DNA from: Gracilimonas tropica DSM 19535
GTDB lineage: Bacteria; Bacteroidota; Rhodothermia; Balneolales; Balneolaceae
Reading direction: 5' to 3'
NCBI RefSeq assembly: GCF_000375425.1
Contig: NZ_AQXG01000004.1
Location: 101,651 to 165,650 of the forward strand
Length of the DNA: 64,000 nt
In this document: one piece after another, positions 58,221 through 64,000 of the stretch
Numbering within the stretch: position 1 is the first letter of the stretch
How the letters are laid out: the number at the start of each line of letters is the position of its first letter
The notes under the pieces: model-generated
What the model was told of the DNA's origin: nothing
The model's database searches: none
The model's input: the letters and a program-made list of their open reading frames with translations, nothing else
Position numbers and translations under genes: made by a program

Positions 58221-58401
58221 AGATTCTTTGACACACTGACTGAAATCGAAAAACAGAGCACAATTACTATTCCTTAGACAGAAAGTAATGAATCGGGAAA
58301 AATGCCCGCCGATTCCATGCACTAAAAGCCGTAATAAGCATTTTGTGGTGTGATGCTCCGGTTCAATATCTTTGCTGATGCATAATCAGCAACTTTGAGA
58401 G

Positions 58402-58482
58402 CCGACCATTGAGGTGCTTGTGATGAGCTGAGATCAAACCTTTATAACTTGATTCGGACTATGCCGACGAAAGGAAATGGCC
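58402..58482 (+). promoter_or_regulatory. TPP riboswitch aptamer, copy 1
   Basis: Fits the THI element: P1 CCATT (58406) with AATGG (58476), P2 GAGGTGC with AACCTT, P3 closing into the invariant GCTGAGA, then AACTTGATTCGG and ATGCCGACGAAAGG with P4 TCGG/CCGA, and GGAAATGG. All the ligand-contacting segments (CTGAGA and the AACTTGAT / GCCGACG block) are present. It should bind thiamine pyrophosphate. It is on the same strand as its own terminator just downstream. Confidence 0.88.
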
Positions 58483-58502
58483 GACTTTCTGGTATATTGA
58501 CT

Positions 58503-58534
58503 GGCCCGGAGCTTAACCGCTTCGGGCCTTTTTT
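58503..58534 (+). terminator. Terminator of riboswitch copy 1
   Basis: Stem GGCCCGGAGC (58503-58512) with GCTTCGGGCC (58519-58528, one G-T wobble), then TTTTTT. Its left arm is complementary to GCTCCGG upstream of the aptamer. Confidence 0.9.
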
Positions 58535-58835
58535 GTTTGATCTTATTTACTCCTTAACAACAGAAAAATCACCTTACAATTTAACGGTGAAAATCCTACA
58601 AGGCCTTCTGCTTTTGCCCTGCTTTTCCCGGAGTCATGTTCGTTTATATTTCTACCAGATTCTTTGATCTACTGATAGTTGATAAAGGGCACAGTCTCCG
58701 GCTCTTTAATTAGAACGGAGATCAACCGGAAAAAGAAGCCGCCGGTTACTGATGGGAATGGTCATGACCGATTCTCCAAACAGTGTGCTCCGGTTATCGA
58801 TAAGGGATGCTGATGATAATCAGCAAACCCGAAAG

Positions 58836-58916
58836 CCGACCATTGAGGGTGCTCACATCGAGCTGAGAGGAAACCTCCAAAACTTGATTCGGATCATACC
58901 GGCGAAAGGAAATGGT
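58836..58916 (+). promoter_or_regulatory. TPP riboswitch aptamer, copy 2
   Basis: P1 CCATT (58840) with AATGG (58911), GAGGGTGCTC, GAGCTGAGAGG, AACCTCC, AACTTGATTCGG, ATACCGGCGAAAGG. The invariant parts are as in copy 1; P4 is CGG/CCG. It precedes its own terminator and then, 77 nt further, the TraR/DksA gene. No thi gene lies on either side. Confidence 0.88.
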
Positions 58917-58935
58917 GACTTTCTAATTATTGAGT

Positions 58936-58967
58936 GGCCCGGAGCTTAACCGCTTCGGGCCTTTTTT
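58936..58967 (+). terminator. Terminator of riboswitch copy 2
   Basis: Stem GGCCCGGAGC (58936-58945) with GCTTCGGGCC (58952-58961), then TTTTTT. Same sequence as the copy 1 terminator. Confidence 0.9.
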
Positions 58968-59043
58968 ATGCTGCGGGGTTTTATCCTACATCAAAAATAC
59001 CGTCCTGCTGTCCTTATAATTCCACTTTTGATCTTATCTAAAG

Positions 59044-59481
59044 ATGGAATTTATTCAATCTTCACCAGTGGGCAACGTCATGGAAAACACAAAGGTCTCA
59101 AAATCACCCTTAGACAAAAAAACACTCGAGCACTTTAGAAATATACTGTTGGCGAAACGGAAAAGTGCCGAGGAGCAGATCCGCATAGCCTCCGATAATA
59201 TTTACAACAGAGACAGTGAGAATGACCCGGACTACCTGACGGTATCTGATCTGGAGGAACTGGGCAGCGGCACCGAACGGGATTCATTTAACTATCAAAT
59301 GATGGACCGCACCCGAAAGTATATCCAACAAATTGACGATGCCCTGGAAAGAATTGATAACGGAACGTATGGTATCTGCCAGGCAACGGGAAGGCCTATT
59401 TCCCGGGCAAGGCTCGAAGCCGTTCCGCATACGCGCTTTAGTATCTACGCCAAAAAGAAAGGGTTGGCCGAAGATGAATAA
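59044..59481 (+). CDS. TraR/DksA-family regulator
   Basis: 145 residues (the ATG at 59080 would give 133). Long helical coiled-coil part (LEHFRNILLAKRKSAEEQI) with the acidic tip region DSENDPDYLTVSDLEELGSGTERDS in two parts, then a zinc-finger-like C-terminus GTYGICQATGRPISRARLEAVPHTRFS cut to one Cys, a form known from Bacteroidota. DksA-type proteins insert into the RNA polymerase secondary channel and alter stress transcription. It is the first gene after the tandem TPP riboswitches and starts a run with the phosphoribosyltransferase (51 nt), hydrolase and BCAM0308-like genes. Confidence 0.9.
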   Translation: MEFIQSSPVGNVMENTKVSKSPLDKKTLEHFRNILLAKRKSAEEQIRIASDNIYNRDSENDPDYLTVSDLEELGSGTERDSFNYQMMDRTRKYIQQIDDALERIDNGTYGICQATGRPISRARLEAVPHTRFSIYAKKKGLAEDE

Positions 59482-59532
59482 TAAACCCGAACAGAAATCA
59501 AGAGAGGCAGTCTTTGTTCAGACTGAAATACT

Positions 59533-60192
59533 ATGTTCAAAAATAGAGAAGAAGCGGCCCGGGAGCTTGCAATCGAGTTAGAAGCCTTCAAAAATGAAGA
59601 TCCGCTTATACTGGCCATACCCAGGGGAGGCGTAGAGGTCGGGTATTTTCTGGCGGAGGAACTGGGTTATGACTGGTCTGTTATCATCACCAGAAAATTG
59701 GGTTATCCTGATCAGCCGGAAGCTGCTTTTGGTGCCATTGCCGAAGATAAAAGCCTTTACTTCAACCCAAAAGCTAAAGCCCGGCTTTCCAAAGAGCTGA
59801 TTGAGAAAGTGATCAAAAAAGAGGAAAAGGAGATCGAACGCAGGGCTAAAATGTATCGAAATGGAGCTCCGTTGCCTAAAATAAAAGACCGAACGGTAAT
59901 TTTGGTTGATGATGGTATTGCAACGGGAGCCACTGTATTTGCCTCCATCGACTTGTGCCGAAAAGCAGGGGCGGGAAAGATTGTGGTTGCTGCTCCGGTA
60001 GCTGCGGTCGAAGTTTCAGAACAACTCCTTGAAAAAGCGGATGAAGTCATTGTTCTGGAAACTCCACAAAATTTCTTCGCCGTTTCCCAAGCCTATCATC
60101 ACTTTGAGAATCTTACCGATGATGACGTTATGAAGTTCCTGCGGCTTGAAAATATCATCCAAAACAAGTCGAAGGCATTGGTTAAAACCTGA
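59533..60192 (+). CDS. Phosphoribosyltransferase
   Basis: 219 residues. The PRPP loop VILVDDGIATGAT is at about 118-130, and an N-terminal region with LAIPRGGVEVGYFLAEEL is typical of the group of stress-linked PRTases that stand beside an alpha/beta hydrolase. The substrate base is not known. A small hairpin CAGTCT-TTGTTC-AGACTG (59508-59525) sits 7 nt before the ATG and could affect translation. The hydrolase gene begins 21 nt after the stop. Confidence 0.9.
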   Translation: MFKNREEAARELAIELEAFKNEDPLILAIPRGGVEVGYFLAEELGYDWSVIITRKLGYPDQPEAAFGAIAEDKSLYFNPKAKARLSKELIEKVIKKEEKEIERRAKMYRNGAPLPKIKDRTVILVDDGIATGATVFASIDLCRKAGAGKIVVAAPVAAVEVSEQLLEKADEVIVLETPQNFFAVSQAYHHFENLTDDDVMKFLRLENIIQNKSKALVKT

Positions 60193-60213
60193 ACTATTTG
60201 ACCTGCATGTAAA

Positions 60214-60891
60214 ATGAACCATCAGCTAATAGATATCCCAATTGAACAAAATACCCTGCAAGGTGAATTATCTCACTCCACCGATTCAGCGGGACTTATC
60301 ATCTTTTCTCACGGCAGTGGAAGCAGCAGACTGAGCCCAAGGAATAAATTTGTAGCTCAATATTTGAACGAACAGGGATTTTCAACCTTGCTATTCGATT
60401 TGCTCACGCCCGATGAAGATCAAAGAAAAGAGCGCCGGTTTGATATTGAGTTACTAAGCTCACGTTTGATATCCGTTACCAAATGGCTCAGGAAAGACCC
60501 TGAATTTCAGCTTTTGAACTTTGGTTTTTTTGGTGCAAGTACCGGATCGGCTTCTGCCATTCAGGCCGCAAGTATTTTAGGTGATGATCTTATTCAGGCA
60601 GTCGTTTCAAGAGGCGGCCGGCCTGATTTAGCCAGAAAATTCCTAAAACAGCTTAAAAGTCCCCTATTACTGCTTGTCGGTGAATATGATGACGTGGTGC
60701 TGGAATTAAATGAGATCGCCTACAATATGATCTCCTCTCCCAAAAAACTTAAAGTTATTCCGGGAGCTACCCATTTATTTGAGGAGGCAGGTACTCTGGA
60801 ACGCGTTGCCGAAGAGGCATCTAATTGGTTTCGAAAATATTTGTATTGGCCAACAGTAAGTATTCAAAAAGATTTTATAGACGAAAGGTGA
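60214..60891 (+). CDS. Alpha/beta hydrolase, dienelactone-hydrolase-like
   Basis: 225 residues. The nucleophile elbow is GFFGASTGSA (about 104-113, Ser in GxSxG), the acid is in GEYDDVV and the His in ATHLFEEAG. The family often sits next to or is fused with the PRTase seen upstream, and appears in dormancy and low-oxygen clusters. The substrate is unknown. The BCAM0308-like gene starts 3 nt later. Confidence 0.88.
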   Translation: MNHQLIDIPIEQNTLQGELSHSTDSAGLIIFSHGSGSSRLSPRNKFVAQYLNEQGFSTLLFDLLTPDEDQRKERRFDIELLSSRLISVTKWLRKDPEFQLLNFGFFGASTGSASAIQAASILGDDLIQAVVSRGGRPDLARKFLKQLKSPLLLLVGEYDDVVLELNEIAYNMISSPKKLKVIPGATHLFEEAGTLERVAEEASNWFRKYLYWPTVSIQKDFIDER

Positions 60892-60894
60892 CAT

Positions 60895-61389
60895 ATGAAA
60901 CGAAAGAAAAAAGGAAATCTCTTCAAGCAAGACCGGGCTCGTATTTTTAAGGATAAACGAGGCGATCCTTATCAACAAAAACAGAAATTACCGGATCCAA
61001 CTCTATGTCCCAATTGCGGGGCTGTTTTCACCAAAGGCCGCTGGAGCTGGGAATCGATCGAATTTGTGGAGAACGAGAAATTATGTCCCGCATGCCAGCG
61101 TATTGAGGATGGCTATCCTGCCGGTTTCGTAGAAGTTGAAGGCGATTTTTATCAAACACACAGAGAGGAGATCCTTCATTTGTTTCGGAACCTGGAAGAG
61201 CAGGAAACTCAGGAACATCCAATGGAAAGGATCATGCGCATTACGGAAGAAGATGGGAAAACGGTGATCACCACTACCGGGATGCATCTGCCACGTATGA
61301 TCGGCGATGCTCTTAAGAATTCCTATCAGGGAGATCTTGAAATATCGTATGATGCCGAAAGCATTGCCCGTGTTCATTGGGTACGTTAA
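60895..61389 (+). CDS. BCAM0308-like zinc-ribbon protein
   Basis: 164 residues. The N-terminal basic stretch leads to two CxxC pairs (C38-C41 and C64-C67) that should bind zinc, followed by an alpha/beta region with MERIMRITEEDGKTVITTTG. It matches the BCAM0308 family named for a gene of the B. cenocepacia low-oxygen cluster. The zinc ribbon recalls RNA-binding export adaptors of the NMD3 type (inference). It is the last gene of the four-gene run. Confidence 0.82.
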   Translation: MKRKKKGNLFKQDRARIFKDKRGDPYQQKQKLPDPTLCPNCGAVFTKGRWSWESIEFVENEKLCPACQRIEDGYPAGFVEVEGDFYQTHREEILHLFRNLEEQETQEHPMERIMRITEEDGKTVITTTGMHLPRMIGDALKNSYQGDLEISYDAESIARVHWVR

Positions 61390-61524
61390 GTTTTCAGGCT
61401 ATATGTTGAGAGGCCTTTTAATGCTGTAAGGGTATTCCCTACTCGCCTTCGTCATATTTCCTGTCCTGAAAACAGTTTCCTTTTAGATAGCTTCAGTTCA
61501 ACCTCTCAATTACATCCAATTGCC

Positions 61525-62085
61525 ATGAAACTGCTCATTATATATGGAACTGTAGAAGGACAGACCCGAAAGATCTGTGAAGTATTGCGAAACGAAGCCA
61601 AGCTGAGTGGACATACTGTTTCAATGAACGATGCCAGCGGCCCCAATTTAAGTCCCTTTGGTTTTGATGCCGTAATCATTGCCTCATCTATCCACCATGA
61701 AAAATATCAAACTTCTGTTGAGCATTATGTGCATGAGCATGCCAAGATCCTGAATAATACGATCGGGGCATTTATCTCGGTAAGCCTCACAGCGGCTAAC
61801 GATGTGCCCGAAGGATGGAAAGAACTGGATATTATCACCAAAGACTTTCTCAGCAAGACGGGGTGGCATCCTACCTTTGTGGAACAAGTAGCCGGAGCTA
61901 TTCGGTACTCAAAATACAATTGGTTCAAGAAATACATTCTCCGAAACATTGCTGCAAAAAATGATGCTCAAACCAATACTTCCGAAGATTACGAATACAC
62001 CGACTGGGGACAGGTAAAGCGTATTCTCACGAAAATCGAGCATGCCGTAAAAGAATCTCACAGCTCCGAAAAAGTAAGTTCCTGA
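61525..62085 (+). CDS. Flavodoxin-domain protein, HemG-like
   Basis: 186 residues. Flavodoxin fold with the FMN phosphate loop IIYGTVEGQTRK near the start, VIIASSIHHEKYQT, and GAFISVSLTA; this set is typical of HemG, the menaquinone-linked protoporphyrinogen oxidase, and of its low-oxygen relatives. I cannot tell a haem-pathway role from another flavodoxin role. A 135-nt gap separates it from the zinc-ribbon gene. An inverted pair GTTTTCAGG / CCTGAAAAC lies in that gap (61390 and 61465). Confidence 0.85.
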   Translation: MKLLIIYGTVEGQTRKICEVLRNEAKLSGHTVSMNDASGPNLSPFGFDAVIIASSIHHEKYQTSVEHYVHEHAKILNNTIGAFISVSLTAANDVPEGWKELDIITKDFLSKTGWHPTFVEQVAGAIRYSKYNWFKKYILRNIAAKNDAQTNTSEDYEYTDWGQVKRILTKIEHAVKESHSSEKVSS

Positions 62086-62145
62086 GTTTTTCGGCAAGAG
62101 ATCAGAGAATCAACAAATATGCTTATGGTTTCCTCCAGGTAGCAT

Positions 62146-62457
62146 TTATTTATTTTTGAAAGTCAGCTTGTGAATGATAGCGGCATTGGTTTCAGGTAGC
62201 GGAAGTTCATCTTCCACATGATGTTGATGAAACACGTTCACCAGGAATAGAAACGCCCACGTTCCCTGGAAAGCAAAAAAGACACCATCTCCCTGCAGAA
62301 ACCATAAGCCGATCCAGCCATTTATCAATCCTGAAATTACGCCCCAGAACATGTTGGCATAAAGCGAAATCCCTTCTTCTTTGATCAATGACCCAATGAT
62401 AAACCCTACCAATAAGCCGACCGTTATAAACGAAAATACAGATCCCATGCTCATCAT
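62146..62457 (-). CDS. Small membrane protein of unknown function
   Basis: 103 residues. About three hydrophobic segments (residues 7-26, 35-55, 60-80). A short polar tail includes HQHHVEDELPLPE. No family recognised; a loose likeness to small stress-induced membrane proteins such as GlsB/YeaQ exists but is not strong. It lies downstream of the DUF6567-like lipoprotein gene on the same strand. Confidence 0.65.
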   Translation of the reverse strand: MMSMGSVFSFITVGLLVGFIIGSLIKEEGISLYANMFWGVISGLINGWIGLWFLQGDGVFFAFQGTWAFLFLVNVFHQHHVEDELPLPETNAAIIHKLTFKNK

Positions 62458-62539
62458 GATCCCTCCTTATTATGATTTCTTTCAGGATTATACCTGTTCC
62501 CGGATCAACGCAATGACAGGTGTATTCCTACTTTTTGTA

Positions 62540-62953
62540 TTAGTCAAATTCGATCACGTCTGCCCTTACGATCACCTTTATTTTAGTGTAGAAAAACAGG
62601 TTCAGGATGTCCGTATCATAACGCACATTGGCCAGTGCTAATTTATGGTTGGCGCTCATTCCGTAATCGCGCTCAAAGTTCTGCCATAAATTATCAAGTG
62701 CTTCCGCATAGATCATACCGGTACCCTCAACCCTGGCGACGGCAAAAGTAGTAGACATGATTCCGGTAGAATAGCTCAAACCCAGTACATACGCCGATTC
62801 TGATTCCCCACTTACATTGGTGCCTGCAATGGTATAATTCCCTTCAGAGAGTTCAACAATCGTTTGGTTTCCGGAAAGATAGGCTCCGGTGCTGGTACAT
62901 CCCGATGCCAAAAAAGCACCCGCTATGGCCAATAATATCAAATGAATCTTCAT
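62540..62953 (-). CDS. DUF6567-like lipoprotein
   Basis: 137 residues. Lipobox ASGC (Cys19). The rest is a small beta-rich domain with VELSEGNYTIAGTNVSGES and YVLGLSYSTGIM, which fits the DUF6567 pattern (a Bacteroidota lipoprotein family) in my reading. No function is known. Confidence 0.7.
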   Translation of the reverse strand: MKIHLILLAIAGAFLASGCTSTGAYLSGNQTIVELSEGNYTIAGTNVSGESESAYVLGLSYSTGIMSTTFAVARVEGTGMIYAEALDNLWQNFERDYGMSANHKLALANVRYDTDILNLFFYTKIKVIVRADVIEFD

Positions 62954-63162
62954 TTTTATAAGGTTTGTTGAATGTTGATTTGCAGGGTTATTTAGTTAAG
63001 ATCCTCCACATAATTTGTAAGCCGATTTCTGTTTTCGGTGTAATCCTTAACGGCACAATTACTTCTTAGGGAAAAGCCTTACAACAAATTCCGACTCCTG
63101 CTTTTGGCCTTCAAAATGAGCTTTCGGTACCATAAAACAGCTAAGCAATTAAATATTGGGAG

Positions 63163-63174
63163 GGCTTTAAAGCA
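63163..63174. promoter_or_regulatory. Near-palindrome GGCTTTAAAGCA upstream of nrdJ
   Basis: GCTTTAAAGC is a perfect 10-nt palindrome here, the same core as at 54421-54432. It ends 9 nt before the nrdJ start codon. Confidence 0.3.
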
Positions 63175-63183
63175 TCTGACGTC

Positions 63184-64000
63184 ATGGAAACCTCTTCGCT
63201 CAAACAACCTGTTTCAAAAAAAATATGGGACCAAAAATATCGCTTGAAAGAAAGTCCGGATATCACAGAAACTTCTATTGAGGATACCTGGATGCGCGTT
63301 GCTTCTGCTTTGGCTTCAGCGGAGAATGAGAATAAACTGCACTGGAAATCGGAATTCTATAAAGCACTGGAAGGCTTCCATTTTATTCCCGGCGGAAGGA
63401 TTCTGGCGGGAGCCGGAACCGGACATGACGTCACTCTTTTCAATTGCTTTGTGATGGGCACTATAGAGGATTCCATCCCTTCCATTTTCGAGAACCTGAA
63501 AGAAAGCGCATTCACCATGCAAAAAGGCGGAGGCATCGGCTGCGATTTTTCAACTTTACGCCCTAAAGGATGCAGGGCCAAAAGCAGTCATACAGTTTCA
63601 TCAGGCCCGGTTTCATTCATGAAGATATGGGATGCCATGTGCGCCACCATGCTTTCCACAGGATCGCGCCGGGGAGCAATGATGGCCACTTTGCGTTGCG
63701 ATCATCCGGATATTTTTGAATTCATCGGTGCTAAAAAAACATCCGGTGCATTAACCAACTTCAACCTTTCGGTGCTGGTCACTGATAACTTTATGCGTGC
63801 AGTCCGGAAAGATGAGGACTGGCCTCTGGTATTTCCTTCCGCATACCTTTCGGATGAAAAAACGACTCCTCCGGCTACTCTTAAGAGAAAATGGGCTCAT
63901 TCGGAAACCCCTGTTTCCTGCTCTGTAATGAAAGTTATTAAAGCCCGGGAATTGTGGCGGGCTCTTCTAAAAGCAAATTATCAGTATGCAGAACCGGGGG
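63184..64000 (+). CDS. nrdJ: Adenosylcobalamin-dependent ribonucleotide reductase (class II), partial
   Basis: 272 visible residues, cut by the right edge. It has the class II pattern FIPGGRILAGAGTG, the first active-site Cys in LFNCFVMG, MQKGGGIGCDFSTLRPKG and STGSRRGAMMATLRCDHPD. It converts ribonucleotides to deoxyribonucleotides with B12, without oxygen, so it works under low-oxygen stress. No cobalamin riboswitch is seen in the 230-nt upstream gap. The near-palindrome at 63163 may regulate it. Confidence 0.93.
   Translation, partial: METSSLKQPVSKKIWDQKYRLKESPDITETSIEDTWMRVASALASAENENKLHWKSEFYKALEGFHFIPGGRILAGAGTGHDVTLFNCFVMGTIEDSIPSIFENLKESAFTMQKGGGIGCDFSTLRPKGCRAKSSHTVSSGPVSFMKIWDAMCATMLSTGSRRGAMMATLRCDHPDIFEFIGAKKTSGALTNFNLSVLVTDNFMRAVRKDEDWPLVFPSAYLSDEKTTPPATLKRKWAHSETPVSCSVMKVIKARELWRALLKANYQYAEPG

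Larger units (their letters stand above)
58221..58534 (+). repeat. RNA unit copy 1 (conserved box, hairpin, TPP aptamer, terminator)
   Basis: This 314-nt stretch is repeated at 58657-58967. It runs: box AGATTCTTTGA (58221), hairpin 58290-58315, GCTCCGG (about 58355), hairpin GCTGAT..ATCAGC (about 58376-58391), TPP aptamer and terminator. Hairpin-to-terminator length is 245 nt here and 244 nt in copy 2, while the sequence between the conserved elements differs widely. This is typical of an old duplication kept for RNA structure. Confidence 0.75.
58657..58967 (+). repeat. RNA unit copy 2 (conserved box, hairpin, TPP aptamer, terminator)
   Basis: Second copy of the unit at 58221-58534. Box AGATTCTTTGA (58657), hairpin AACCGG/CCGGTT (58724-58747), GCTCCGG (about 58790), hairpin GCTGAT..ATCAGC (about 58809-58824), aptamer and terminator. 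The hairpin stems differ from copy 1 by paired changes (ATCGG/CCGAT against ACCGG/CCGGT). Confidence 0.75.

Noticed and set aside
58366-58373. TATCTTTG as a promoter for riboswitch copy 1
   Set aside because: It lies between the conserved hairpin and the aptamer and is not present in copy 2, so it is more likely chance.
61390-61473. Inverted pair GTTTTCAGG / CCTGAAAAC before the HemG-like gene
   Set aside because: The loop is over 60 nt and no T run or conserved second copy supports a function.
62954-63183. Cobalamin riboswitch before the class II ribonucleotide reductase
   Set aside because: The B12-box type sequence GCCACTG and surrounding stems are not seen.
1-64000. CRISPR array, rRNA genes, insertion sequence transposases, prophage
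   Set aside because: No regularly spaced repeats of 25-40 nt, no rRNA sequence, and no transposase, integrase or phage structural gene was seen in any frame.

Overview
The window reads as chromosome of a Bacteroidota/Rhodothermota-type bacterium, most likely of the Balneolaceae group (Balneola/Gracilimonas-like). Reasons: two secreted proteins carry type IX secretion (Por) C-terminal sorting tails of the [11 protein letters not shown]...[10 protein letters not shown]...MMLIK type; promoters match the Bacteroidota pattern (TTG, about 19-20 nt, TAnnTTTG) upstream of the rbp, rpsT and tRNA units; there is a TonB-dependent receptor with a CarboxypepD_reg-like N-terminus, a Reg_prop hybrid-style sensor kinase, and a ribosomal protein S1 with a long acidic N-terminus. 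The family-level assignment is inference; no rRNA is present.

Layout. 1-5416: three minus-strand secreted proteins (a partial beta-helix protein cut by the left edge, an FG-GAP repeat protein and a Tyr/Trp-rich repeat protein), two with near-identical sorting tails. 5633-7341: purK-purE. 7491-8178: RRM RNA-binding protein and a UPF0145 protein. 8176-8714: a dead four-helix-bundle gene flanked by inverted octamer repeats. 8717-10495: grpE-dnaJ. 10697-15260: TonB receptor plus SGNH lipoprotein, diverging from a second SGNH lipoprotein operon (15474-17515) across a LacI/CcpA-type operator match. 17613-22607: PIG-L deacetylase, then the tesA / ybbA-ybbP divergent block also known from E. coli. 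22837-30586: corA, a FadL-like porin, an Arg/Ser-rich lipoprotein, and a sensor kinase/LuxR response regulator pair. 30699-38084: cmk-rpsA, rpsT, gpmI, clpC (housekeeping). 38176-40506: a secreted propeller-like protein and a glycosyltransferase. 40567-41214: six tRNA genes (Pro, Arg, Cys, Glu, His, Glu).

41224-64000 is a stress/low-oxygen style accessory block: Ca2+-type P-ATPase, CheB-like esterase with a damaged receiver, a 2894-residue cyclic beta-1,2-glucan synthase, DUF5335, a bactofilin-like membrane protein, an MMPL/RND exporter, TraR/DksA, phosphoribosyltransferase, alpha/beta hydrolase, BCAM0308-like zinc protein, HemG-like flavodoxin, small membrane and lipoproteins, and the start of a B12-dependent ribonucleotide reductase that runs off the right edge. 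The content resembles the low-oxygen-activated cluster of Burkholderia.

The most unusual signal is at 58221-58967: two tandem copies of an approximately 310-nt RNA unit, each with a TPP riboswitch aptamer and its own intrinsic terminator plus a covarying upstream hairpin, but with no thiamine gene nearby; the next gene is a TraR/DksA regulator. A second is the four-helix-bundle pseudogene bounded by inverted octamer arrays, with what looks like an empty version of the same inverted array at 17510-17610.
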